Source: Chlamydiota bacterium
GTDB taxonomy: Bacteria; Chlamydiota; Chlamydiia; Chlamydiales; JAAZZY01
Direction: 5' to 3'
DNA length: 43,967 nt
NCBI GenBank assembly: GCA_022601335.1
Contig: JAJACV010000002.1
Location: 1-43,967, forward strand
Part shown: positions 1 through 7,532 of the stretch, piece after piece
Layout: every line of letters starts with the position of its first letter
Position numbering within the stretch: the stretch's first letter is position 1
The notes under the pieces: model-generated
What the model saw: only the letters and a program-made list of their open reading frames with translations
Told to the model about the DNA's origin: nothing
Database searches by the model: none
Made by a program: the position numbers and the translations under genes

Positions 1-403
1 AGCGAAGCAAACGATCTTTATGAGTCAAAACCAAACGTTTAATCTTACCTTCTAAAATAAGATCTAACAATACTTTTAATCCAGCTTTTCTGTAATTCAT
101 CCCAGAACCTAAATCTTCAAGAATTTTATAGGTCCATCCATGAGAAGCGCAGTAAGAAGAGAGTCGCTTAGCCTGAGTAGCTAAGTCTTTTTTTTGATCA
201 TTTGAAGAGACTCTTGCATAGCCAATAGTCAATTCTGATTCAGTTAATTTATGACCTAGAAGTTTATCTTTCAAATAATAACGAGTACCACCCAGTCCAA
301 TCTTATCAGGAAGCAACGTTTTCTTTTGTTCCCAACGACGAAGCGTTTGCGGTGTAACACCTAAGATCTCTGATGCTTTTCCTATTCTAATATATCTATT
401 CAT
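1..403 (-). CDS. tnpA: IS607-family serine recombinase TnpA (partial, 3' end beyond window)
   Basis: Translating the minus strand from the ATG at 403 gives 134 residues without a stop before the window edge. Residues 4-50 look like a MerR-type winged helix (GKASEILGVTPQTLRRWE, then a G-G-T-R-Y wing). Residues 60-134 start a serine-resolvase catalytic domain, with GYARVSSNDQ (predicted nucleophile Ser66), E-D-L-G-S-G and the H-K-D-R-L-L-R motif. An N-terminal MerR-like domain followed by a resolvase domain is the IS607 TnpA layout; the family is usually about 200 residues, so roughly one third is missing. In this family a tnpB gene often follows, which here would lie to the left of the window. 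No disruption is seen in the visible part. Confidence 0.9.
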   Translation of the reverse strand, partial: MNRYIRIGKASEILGVTPQTLRRWEQKKTLLPDKIGLGGTRYYLKDKLLGHKLTESELTIGYARVSSNDQKKDLATQAKRLSSYCASHGWTYKILEDLGSGMNYRKAGLKVLLDLILEGKIKRLVLTHKDRLLR

Positions 404-406
404 TTG

Positions 407-424
407 TATCTATATTAATAGATA
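407..424. repeat. Perfect 7-bp inverted repeat just upstream of tnpA
   Basis: TATCTAT-ATTA-ATAGATA lies 4 bases upstream of the recombinase start. This could be an operator or a recombinase-binding site near the element's left end. That is inferred from position only. The exact end of the element within 404-530 cannot be set, because IS607 elements lack terminal inverted repeats and make no target duplication. Confidence 0.4.
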
Positions 425-530
425 GTAGTAGATTTATTCAATCAGTTAAAAACCCTCTAGAAATGTAGAATCAGTTGTTTACCTTGCAATAGAGAGTCGC
501 CATTGTGGCAGCTATTCTTTCAACACGCGG

Positions 531-887
531 TTACTTTTTACTTAAAGCATATTCAACCATGACATCAGCAATTTGGTCCATGGCTAAGGGTTTTTTGATG
601 CTTAGTTCGATCTTCAAAATAGGGAACGCGTTGATTAAATGGAGAGCAAGTTCATGTGCTAGTTTTTCCAAAAGGTGAAAGTTAGAGTGAGAGACATACT
701 CTATCAATTCTTTGGTAAGTTGAGAGTAATCTAAGGTTTGATCCAAATAGTCACATTCAACTGCAGAGTCAATTTTGTATAAGAGAACCAGATCAAAGAT
801 TAGAGGTTGTTTTTTTAAACGCTCTTGATCTCTTGCTCCTATTAAGGTATCAACTTTGAGATTTTTGAGATGAATTTTGGCTTGCAT
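531..887 (-). CDS. folB: Dihydroneopterin aldolase FolB
   Basis: The 118-residue product has the FolB length and pattern: an N-terminal strand (IHLKNLKVDTLIGA), the catalytic-type Glu after the first loop (RDQERLKKQ), the L-D-Y motif, the substrate-pocket motif HLLEKLAHELA at about residues 71-81, and the C-terminal K-K-P-L-A with the conserved catalytic-type Lys. FolB converts 7,8-dihydroneopterin to 6-hydroxymethyl-dihydropterin plus glycolaldehyde in cytosolic folate synthesis. Its 5' end overlaps the 3' end of the upstream gene (850-1632) by 38 bases in another frame, suggesting co-transcription and coupled translation. No other folate gene is in the window. An FolX-type epimerase is a less likely alternative. 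Confidence 0.88.
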   Translation of the reverse strand: MQAKIHLKNLKVDTLIGARDQERLKKQPLIFDLVLLYKIDSAVECDYLDQTLDYSQLTKELIEYVSHSNFHLLEKLAHELALHLINAFPILKIELSIKKPLAMDQIADVMVEYALSKK

Positions 888-1632
888 TAGCTTGAGTGGT
901 GGGTTGTTGTTTTTGCTCAGGAGTTGGAGGTGATTTTTGTTCTACAAAAACACTTCGAGAGGTTTGTCCGTTATATAGCTGATAGGGGGCGCCGGTAGAA
1001 TTTTCTCGTTTTACAATAAAAACCGAATTACCTACAGACCATCCTTGCACCATATAGCGAGCAGAGGGTTCTACTTCCCAAGAGGATCCATTATTGAGTT
1101 CTATGAGTTTGCCGTCATCCAAAACTTGGGTGATCGTGTAGCTTTGAGTAAATGCTTTAGTAACGGATGAGGAGGGCTTTTTAGCATTTACAGATTGCCC
1201 CGAGTTTTCGTTGGTCAAGGAAATTGGGAATAAAACGTCTCCAGATTTTCCGACCTTAATAGGGTCACCTTCTTGCCAATGATAGGTGAAAAGCCAAGCA
1301 TTTGGGCTGATGCTCCATACCTCGCCACTTCCAAGCTTAATAAAATTGCCTTCACTTAACACCATTTCGAGTTGATTGGGATTTATTTGGGGCTTTTGAG
1401 AAGGGTTTTGAGCGGCACTTCGTTTATTTAGCCAGCTCTCTAAGGCTTTCACTTGGTTGGGTGAAAGCTTATTCAAACCAACCTGTTTTTGCTCTTTAGC
1501 TGTCATCTGAGTTTTTAAATTCAAAGTGCTATTCTGTGTTTGAGAAGAAGAGGTTGTTGTTGGAGGCGTCGTCTCAGCTCCTGATAAAATAGCAAAGGAA
1601 AAGAGAGGAAGTAGAAAGAAATAAGATTTCAC
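850..1632 (-). CDS. Secreted/periplasmic protein with an internally duplicated domain, unknown function
   Basis: The 260-residue product starts with a signal peptide (K2, hydrophobic core at residues 4-17, possible cleavage near Ala19). A Thr/Ser/Gln-rich linker follows. The mature part holds two similar units at about residues 95-127 and 174-208. Both follow the pattern G-x-[FL]-I-[KE]-L-x-x-G-x-x-W-x-[IV]-x-P-x-A followed by an aromatic strand and G-[DN]-x-[IV]. The C-terminus (about 230-260) is Gln/Ser/Pro-rich and probably disordered. I do not recognise a named family. The duplication suggests a small beta-rich repeat. It precedes folB on the same strand, overlapping it by 38 bases, and no functional link to folate is apparent. 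Confidence 0.7.
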   Translation of the reverse strand: MKSYFFLLPLFSFAILSGAETTPPTTTSSSQTQNSTLNLKTQMTAKEQKQVGLNKLSPNQVKALESWLNKRSAAQNPSQKPQINPNQLEMVLSEGNFIKLGSGEVWSISPNAWLFTYHWQEGDPIKVGKSGDVLFPISLTNENSGQSVNAKKPSSSVTKAFTQSYTITQVLDDGKLIELNNGSSWEVEPSARYMVQGWSVGNSVFIVKRENSTGAPYQLYNGQTSRSVFVEQKSPPTPEQKQQPTTQANASQNSSQKSQS

Positions 1633-1699
1633 TAGAGGTCACCTTTTAAGCTAAGATAATCGGCCATTGTAGCTAAAGGTTGGAGAAATGTTCAACACT

Positions 1700-2596
1700 T
1701 TAAAAGTTAAACTGAACTCCAATAAAAGGGACAAATGAATAAACTTTTTTTGCTGATACAGGCTCGAAAGGACCCAGTTTAGCTCCTTGCTCTTGTAAAA
1801 CACCCATCTGTCTCGCTTGTCCCCAATCTATATATTTGCATCCAATGCGCAAACTCATGGGAGATTCGGGTGTGGCTGGCTTTAGAGTGAAGCCGAATTC
1901 GGCTGTCCAAGTCGCATTTGCACTGATTTTTTGACGAAGAGAGAGTACCGAAGAGGAAAAAGAACCATTATTTATAACCATTTCATAGAGACAGATGTCT
2001 GTCCAACTTTGCCAGCTAGGACCTACTCCTAATGCCATATAAGGTGTGGTAGCCCATGAGCCAATAATGAGAGCATAGGGATTTTGAAAGTAACACTTCA
2101 TAAGAAGAGCGTTAAGTTGTAAGTTAGATCGGAAGGTTGACCAAACTGGATCATTATTCGATCCTGTTGCAACAGAGCTGTTAAAATGGCTCTCAATACT
2201 GACTCCTGATTGTCCATAATAGGTAAGGGCTGTATTCCACCAAGAGAAAATACGCACCCCTAAATCAGCTTCAAAAAGAGGGGTTTTGTTATAAGCAAAC
2301 TTTGCTATTTCTCCAAAATCAGCTCCGGCATAATTGGAAAAAAGAGACTTGGGAGCCGGAGTTAGATTTCCTCGAACTTTATAAAAATAGAGAAACCCGA
2401 CTCCAACATTAAAAGCAAAATTAATTCGAGAGGGAGCTTCAAGCTCTTTTGATGGAAACCACAGAGGCCTAGAAAGATCCTTGCTCGGATAGTTTTGATA
2501 CGATGGCGGCGCAGTAGAGCCTTCCAATTGAGAAAATCCGAAATAAAAAAAGGTCAAAAGAAGAAGACCTTTTGTATACCATGCACTCTTAAACAT
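1700..2596 (-). CDS. Probable outer-membrane beta-barrel protein
   Basis: I chose the ATG at 2596 (298 residues), which follows a G-rich stretch. The longer frame starts at a TTG at 2641 and would put 15 polar residues before the signal peptide. From the ATG there is Lys3/Lys9, then a hydrophobic core (LLLLTFFYFGF) and a likely signal-peptidase site near the E-G-S-T stretch. The mature protein is rich in alternating polar/aromatic strands and ends in Val-Gln-Phe-Asn-Phe. A terminal Phe is the usual C-terminal signature of BAM-assembled barrels. It has few cysteines and is shorter than classical chlamydial MOMP; it may belong to the diverse MOMP-like porins of environmental chlamydiae, but that placement is inference. 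No obvious operon partner. Confidence 0.72.
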   Translation of the reverse strand: MFKSAWYTKGLLLLTFFYFGFSQLEGSTAPPSYQNYPSKDLSRPLWFPSKELEAPSRINFAFNVGVGFLYFYKVRGNLTPAPKSLFSNYAGADFGEIAKFAYNKTPLFEADLGVRIFSWWNTALTYYGQSGVSIESHFNSSVATGSNNDPVWSTFRSNLQLNALLMKCYFQNPYALIIGSWATTPYMALGVGPSWQSWTDICLYEMVINNGSFSSSVLSLRQKISANATWTAEFGFTLKPATPESPMSLRIGCKYIDWGQARQMGVLQEQGAKLGPFEPVSAKKVYSFVPFIGVQFNF

Positions 2597-2753
2597 ACCC
2601 ACCCCCAAACGCGACAATAAGCATTCATCTTTATTTGTCAAATTTTTGATTTTTTGAGAGACTCAGATGGAGTAAAATAATTGAAGAGTTCGAGAGTATG
2701 AGATCGTAAAAACAGCTACTTTAAAAATCAAAAATCAGTTAAATCTAAGCGAT

Positions 2754-3695
2754 ATGGAAACTTCTTTGATTTTTGTCTGTTTAACTATTGGAATTATTTT
2801 TTTGTATTTGGGAGCTGAGACTTTGGTTCTCAATGCATCAAAATTAGCTATCTCCTTTGGTATGACTACCTTAATGGCAGGGCTGACTATTGTCGCATTT
2901 TGTACATCTATGCCAGAATTAGTCAGCAGTCTTGTAGCTCAAATTTCAGAAGGGGACTCTAATATGGCGCTGGGTAATGTCGTTGGGTCTAATATTGCAA
3001 ATGTAGGTCTTATATTAGGAGCGCTAGCTCTTGTAAGGCCTATACCTATCAATGAGAATATCAGAAAATTTGAAGCGCCTATAGGAATAGCACTTGCTCT
3101 AGGACTTTGGGCTGTGATGCTTTCAGGGAAAGTCTCTCGCTCGGTTGGAGTTGTCTTATTAGCTCTGCTAGTTCTTTATGTCGGTCAACACATTCATAAA
3201 GCCAGAGTTTTAAAAAAATCAGAAGAAGGGAAAAAAATACAGATAAGCTTAAAAAAGAAGCTTCTTTACATTTTTTTGGTCCTTCTAGGGGCCGCTTTTA
3301 CAGTCACGGGAGGGTATATCTTTGTAAAAGGGGCCGTAAGCTTTGCTGATAAATTCAATCTCTCAGGGCGATTAGTAGGGTTAACCATTGTGGCAGTGGG
3401 CTCTTCATTGCCAGAGTTTGCAGCTTCCTTTGTCTCTTTAGTGCGAAAAAATCCAGATATTGCTGTAGGTAATGTTTTTGGAAGCAACATCCTTAACATC
3501 CTTCTTGTTTTAGGTGTAGTAGCTCTTCTAGCTCCTTTAACCTTTTCTCGAAAGTTTCTATTCCAAGATATGCCTTTTATGCTGGGGTTCTCTCTATTAG
3601 CTTGGATAATGACCTGCTTCTCTCACAAATTAAATCGAATATCGGGAGCGGTTCTTCTACTTGGTTATGGTTGCTATATCTATGTAATTGCTTGA
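2754..3695 (+). CDS. CaCA-superfamily Na+/Ca2+ (or K+-dependent) antiporter, YrbG type
   Basis: The 313-residue inner-membrane protein has about ten hydrophobic segments in two inverted halves. Each half carries the alpha-repeat signature: GNVVGSNIANVGLILG in the N-terminal half and GNVFGSNILNILLVLG in the C-terminal half. Each is preceded by a helix with a conserved acidic residue (CTSMPELVSSL and VGSSLPEFAASF); these Glu residues are the cation ligands in the family. Length and architecture match bacterial calcium/sodium antiporters. A Lys-rich cytoplasmic loop at about residues 145-168 separates the halves. Ion specificity cannot be read from sequence. It is followed by the small gene at 3776. 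Confidence 0.92.
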   Translation: METSLIFVCLTIGIIFLYLGAETLVLNASKLAISFGMTTLMAGLTIVAFCTSMPELVSSLVAQISEGDSNMALGNVVGSNIANVGLILGALALVRPIPINENIRKFEAPIGIALALGLWAVMLSGKVSRSVGVVLLALLVLYVGQHIHKARVLKKSEEGKKIQISLKKKLLYIFLVLLGAAFTVTGGYIFVKGAVSFADKFNLSGRLVGLTIVAVGSSLPEFAASFVSLVRKNPDIAVGNVFGSNILNILLVLGVVALLAPLTFSRKFLFQDMPFMLGFSLLAWIMTCFSHKLNRISGAVLLLGYGCYIYVIA

Positions 3696-3775
3696 TTTTT
3701 AGTTGATTTTGTAACTTCTTGTCAGGATATCTCCTCAGTGTTATCTGAAAGATGAAACCTAAGGGAGGTGATAGC

Positions 3776-3952
3776 ATGCGCTCATCTAAAAAAAACTCTG
3801 ATAGCCAACATAAACTGCCCCATTCAGCCAAGAAAAAACCGGTCAAAAAAGAATATAAATTAGACGCTCCTATTCGATCCAATCCAAATGAAGCGGATTG
3901 GCAAATAGAGCAGAAGGCGTTAAAAAAACGCCATAGAGACCAAATTCGTTAG
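3776..3952 (+). CDS. Small basic protein, 58 residues, unknown function
   Basis: The start is placed at the ATG at 3776 because AAGGGAGGTGAT, a near-perfect Shine-Dalgarno sequence, ends 3 bases before it. The upstream ATG at 3752 would put that ribosome site inside the gene. The product is very Lys/Arg-rich (MRSSKKNSDS, SAKKKPVKKEYKLDAP, a terminal KKRHRDQIR) with no membrane segment and no recognised domain. It is probably disordered and may bind nucleic acid, which is inference from composition only. It ends 4 bases from the convergent gene at 3957. Confidence 0.65.
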   Translation: MRSSKKNSDSQHKLPHSAKKKPVKKEYKLDAPIRSNPNEADWQIEQKALKKRHRDQIR

Positions 3953-3956
3953 AGGT

Positions 3957-5504
3957 TTAAGGCTCAATAGAAAATTGCTTTAGTGCCTTTTTAAGTTCCT
4001 TAGCAATCTTAGGTTGGTGTTTGTGCTCATCCAAAAGCTGCTCCAGTACTTTGAAGTGCTCCCATGCTTTAGGAAAGTTATACTCTGACATATAGAGATT
4101 AGCGAGAGAAAATTCGACATAAGGGTACGATGCGTTTTCTACGTGAACTTTTTCGAGAGAGCGAATAGCTTCTTTAGTTTGAGAAAGTTCTTGATAGGTT
4201 TGAGCTAAAAAGAAGTGCCCCGCTTTGAAGTGAGGGTACTTTTCCACTATTTTCTTAAGCATTTCTTGTTTTTGTTTGATAGATGTAAGTGTTTGATCTT
4301 CATCTTGATGGATAATAGCAGCTATTGCATCGGATCCAATCTTATTCTTCAAATAAGCATCAGCTGTATCTAAATAGACAGAGGCTATTTGATGTTCTGA
4401 GCTCGTTTGCATCAGTTTTTTAAAAACTTTTTTAGCCTCTTTATCTTGGCTATTTAGAATATAGGCGTAACCCAAAAGTTCTAATGTAGCAGGATCTTCA
4501 GGAGCATATTTTAGGCAATTTAAATAATTTTGAATAGCCTTAGGATAATCTTGTGTGTTGATCAAATAAGAGGAAGAGACGTTGTAAAAAACAAAGCCAA
4601 TGACCTCTTTGAGGTTAGCTTTTTTGATGGACGTTGTGTTGACATCCAAGTAATTCTCTGAGGGGTAATCGATCCCTCTTGCTGTGGTTTCAATATTAAT
4701 GTCGCGACCCTCATCGTTGTAGCGCACAAAAATATGTCCTGGAGGAATGAGAATTTCCAATGGGAGGGACAGTCTTTGGGATAAACATAGATATAAAACC
4801 GATACGCCTAGGCAAACTCCCTTTTTTGAGTCTAGTACAGTCGTCAATTTAGAAAAAGGCTCTTCCCCGGTTTTTAAAGAGGAGAGAGAGGGGTAACGAT
4901 AGCGCATTTCAAAGAAAATAAGCTGATTTAATTCTTTGATGATTTGTTTAGCTGTCGGCTTTTCTGGTAGTCTAGCGAGTACTTGCAAAGCCATAAAATC
5001 AAGTTGAGCCTCGTAGTTTCTAATCCATGTCCAATCAATCTCTGAATCACTTTGCTGTGCAATTAATAGCGCTCTTGCTAAATCAATGTCGTCGGGTGCA
5101 AGTGCGAGTACTTCCTTTTCAGTTTTGACTAAATGTCCCTTTAAATTTCGGTTAGGTAGATGTTGACTTGTACGCTCAATAGCGCTTAATTGTTCGTCAT
5201 CTAAAAGCCCTGTTTTGAAATTATTTCCGTGCATGAATGAAAGAAAGCCCTCCAAAGACAGAGTCGAGGTGGGAAGCTGCGCTAAAGCATCTGGATCTGC
5301 ATTTGATTTAGCTAATAAAAGTTGAATGTCTCTCAAAGCTTGTTGTCCTACAGAGTCATTAGGATAAAGTTTATGAAGTGCTAAGTGCTCAGTAATGGAT
5401 GACGGGTTTAACCCATTATAAAGCCCTTGAAGGTTTTCTCCTTGTGAGAACAGTAATATTTGCGATGCAATGCAATTAAGGATGAATAATCTTTTTAAAG
5501 ACAT
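3957..5504 (-). CDS. Secreted transglutaminase-like (SirB1/Transglut_core2 type) protein with TPR repeats
   Basis: The 515-residue product begins with a signal-like segment (LKRLFILNCIASQILLFS). About residues 150-290 match the SirB1/transglutaminase-like fold: KKGVCLGVSVLYLCLSQRL with candidate nucleophile Cys231, then LIPPGHIFVRY with His257, then an acidic residue near N-I-E-T (Glu272 or Asp268), giving a Cys-His-acid triad. From about residue 305 to the end there are several TPR-like helical pairs (for example YLNCLKYAPEDPATLELLGYAY and AGHFFLAQTYQELSQTKEAI, each separated from the next by about 34 residues). The start overlaps the end of malQ by 29 bases, so it is the last gene of the type III secretion operon. 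The enzymatic activity of SirB1-like proteins is not established; a scaffold role is possible. Confidence 0.75.
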   Translation of the reverse strand: MSLKRLFILNCIASQILLFSQGENLQGLYNGLNPSSITEHLALHKLYPNDSVGQQALRDIQLLLAKSNADPDALAQLPTSTLSLEGFLSFMHGNNFKTGLLDDEQLSAIERTSQHLPNRNLKGHLVKTEKEVLALAPDDIDLARALLIAQQSDSEIDWTWIRNYEAQLDFMALQVLARLPEKPTAKQIIKELNQLIFFEMRYRYPSLSSLKTGEEPFSKLTTVLDSKKGVCLGVSVLYLCLSQRLSLPLEILIPPGHIFVRYNDEGRDINIETTARGIDYPSENYLDVNTTSIKKANLKEVIGFVFYNVSSSYLINTQDYPKAIQNYLNCLKYAPEDPATLELLGYAYILNSQDKEAKKVFKKLMQTSSEHQIASVYLDTADAYLKNKIGSDAIAAIIHQDEDQTLTSIKQKQEMLKKIVEKYPHFKAGHFFLAQTYQELSQTKEAIRSLEKVHVENASYPYVEFSLANLYMSEYNFPKAWEHFKVLEQLLDEHKHQPKIAKELKKALKQFSIEP

Positions 5505-7068
5505 GGGTCAGCTTCCTATTTTTACTAATTTCTTCGACAGTGGGAATAAAGCGGTATCTCCAGTTGTTTTTAGATGGAGTTCCCGGATAGTTAATTCTTT
5601 CTTCGTTAGGGCTCTTATGTACCAGTTCTGGAAAAAGGGCTAAGTACTCTTGTAGTAAATTGGCATGAAAAAGGCTAGACGTTTGATGGCTTCCTGACAA
5701 TAAATCGAAACGTTTTTCAAAAGTAAGTTTTTTTGTGTGGCGCCATTTTCTCCAAAGAGAAAACTCTTTAGCTGTTTTTGAGTATTTTTTCCACCACTGC
5801 GATAGCGTTGCTGTATCATGTGAGGCTAGATGTGTTATAGAAGCTGTCGTATAGAGTTCAAAAGGAACAAAGTCTAGCCCTCCAGCTCCTGTTCTTTGCC
5901 ACGTTAAAATACGAGTGCCACAGATACCCAAATCACGCATACTATCAATAATTGATTGAGGAATGACGAGGTCTTCACCTATAGGAAGCATTTTTGAAGA
6001 TCGAAGTAATTCTTTTAAAAAACTTCTTCCGTTTTCAAGCCATTCAGAGGGATCTTTTGGGCTAAACTCTCCTTGAGATCCAAGCTTGCCTCTAGGGATG
6101 TTCCATGTTCGGTAAAAGCCGATAATGTGATCTAGTCTGTAAATCTGAAAAAAGTTTTCCGCGATTTTCAAGCGCTCTTTCCACCAACGGTAGCGAGTTT
6201 TCTTAAGCTCAGCCCAATTGTAAGCTGGAAAATCCCAGTTTTGTCCCTCTGGAGTTAAATCATCTGGAGGAGAACCTACAGAATAATCCATTAAAAAAAG
6301 ATTAGGGTGACTCCATACATCGCAACTGTCGCGACTCACCAAAAAAGGGAGATCTCCGAATAGGAAGAGACCGTTGTTAGCTGCTTCTTTGCACACTCTA
6401 GACATCTGCTCAAAACAAAAAAATTGCATCAAAAGATAGCGTTGAACTTCTTTTTTGTACCTTTTTAAAAAAACAGTTTTTTCAACGGGAGTTAATTGTT
6501 GTTTGTTTTTTTGCCATTTCTTCCAATCATGACTGTTATATTCATCCGAAAAAACATTGAAAAGAGCATAGTCGTAAACCCAGCGGTTTCGTCTAATAAA
6601 ACGACGATACGATCCATTTTTTCTCACATTTCTACCCACAGTATCGGCATACAGGCTCAAAAAATGGAGTTTATTTCTTCTTACTTTTGGGTAGTTAACG
6701 AGAGGTGTCTTTTTAACTTTCAAAAGCTTTAGGTATTCTTTTTTTAAAAGAGCATTTTCAGAGATGTAGGGCAAAGCATGGATGCTAAGAAATACGGGAT
6801 TGAGCGCTAAAGTAGAAATGGGATTGTAGGGACTATTGTCATGCCCAGAGTCTGTAATAGGGAGAAGTTGGATGAAGTCTAAGCCTACTTTACTAGCCCA
6901 GGGGAGAAGAGGTAAAAGATCTAAGAATTCGCCTATGCCTAAACTTTTTTTTGAGTGAATAGCAGAGAGCATAAGAATAATGCCATGATGGGAGCTGAGG
7001 CCAATTCTTTTTAAATGGGCTCCTGCTTGCGTTTTTTTGAGTCCTTCTAAAGATACTTTATCAATCAT
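5476..7068 (-). CDS. malQ: 4-alpha-glucanotransferase MalQ (amylomaltase, GH77)
   Basis: The 530-residue protein has the MalQ signatures: an N-terminal G-I-G-E-F region with an S-P-Y-N-P motif, FRLDH-type nucleophile motif (IYRLDHIIGFYRTW, catalytic Asp), the general acid in G-E-D-L, and the third acidic residue in S-H-D-T. The enzyme transfers alpha-1,4-glucan segments between maltodextrins in the cytosol, releasing glucose. In chlamydiae it sits directly after the secretion chaperone gene; here its ATG overlaps the chaperone's TGA (ATGA), implying translational coupling. It is slightly longer than the usual 500 or so residues. Together with the glucoamylase at 18036 it gives two routes into glycogen breakdown in the window. 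Confidence 0.95.
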   Translation of the reverse strand: MIDKVSLEGLKKTQAGAHLKRIGLSSHHGIILMLSAIHSKKSLGIGEFLDLLPLLPWASKVGLDFIQLLPITDSGHDNSPYNPISTLALNPVFLSIHALPYISENALLKKEYLKLLKVKKTPLVNYPKVRRNKLHFLSLYADTVGRNVRKNGSYRRFIRRNRWVYDYALFNVFSDEYNSHDWKKWQKNKQQLTPVEKTVFLKRYKKEVQRYLLMQFFCFEQMSRVCKEAANNGLFLFGDLPFLVSRDSCDVWSHPNLFLMDYSVGSPPDDLTPEGQNWDFPAYNWAELKKTRYRWWKERLKIAENFFQIYRLDHIIGFYRTWNIPRGKLGSQGEFSPKDPSEWLENGRSFLKELLRSSKMLPIGEDLVIPQSIIDSMRDLGICGTRILTWQRTGAGGLDFVPFELYTTASITHLASHDTATLSQWWKKYSKTAKEFSLWRKWRHTKKLTFEKRFDLLSGSHQTSSLFHANLLQEYLALFPELVHKSPNEERINYPGTPSKNNWRYRFIPTVEEISKNRKLTHVFKKIIHP

Positions 7069-7532
7069 AATTTAAAAATAGAATCGTTGTCTGTAGTTGT
7101 AAAATCTTTCTCTTCGAGGCGATGATCAATCTCACCGTTTTCAAGGGCCTCTTCCCATGCATGTGCTTTACTGATAAATGAAGTTAAAATAGATAAGATA
7201 GTTTCAGGGGAAATTTGATTTAAATTAAGAAGCTCATAGAGAACAAGATTATTGAGCTTTGTACTGTAAGCAAAACTGCCGATCCTCGGATAGGATCTTG
7301 CATTTGCTTTGAGTGCAGAAAATAAAATTTCTTCTCTAAATTTTCCTGAAGGTAGTTCTCCTAGCAAGCTTCCTATAATTAGATAATCCTGGTTCTCTCG
7401 ATCCAATTCTAATTGAACTTCTAACTTGTCCTTTATTTTGATTAAACAGGAATGATTATTATCTGGCTTTAATTCTATATCTAATAATTTAGAAAGATCT
7501 TCAAGGCAAGATGTTAAGCGGTCTATAAGCAT
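7065..7532 (-). CDS. scc1: Type III secretion class I chaperone (CesT/SycE family, Scc1-like)
   Basis: This 155-residue acidic protein has the CesT pattern: an N-terminal helix (LIDRLTSCLEDLSKLLDIE), central beta-strands (LEVQLELDRENQDYLIIGSL-type segment), a helix with A-L-K-A-N and a final helix with an acidic tail. Position between copN and malQ is the position of Scc1/SycE in Chlamydia. In that genus Scc1 with Scc4 escorts the gatekeeper CopN. The start codon follows the copN stop directly (TAA-ATG). Family assignment rests about equally on sequence and on synteny. Confidence 0.85.
   Translation of the reverse strand: MLIDRLTSCLEDLSKLLDIELKPDNNHSCLIKIKDKLEVQLELDRENQDYLIIGSLLGELPSGKFREEILFSALKANARSYPRIGSFAYSTKLNNLVLYELLNLNQISPETILSILTSFISKAHAWEEALENGEIDHRLEEKDFTTTDNDSIFKL

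Noticed and set aside
3266..3499. Minus-strand open frame within the antiporter gene
   Set aside because: It lies wholly inside a gene with clear family motifs, has no ribosome site and no recognisable composition. Similar shadow frames across ychF, zwf, infB and rpsA were left out for the same reason.
3916..3932. Hairpin GGCGTT-AAAAA-AACGCC at the end of the 58-residue gene
   Set aside because: It is within the coding sequence, short, and not followed by a T-run on either strand.
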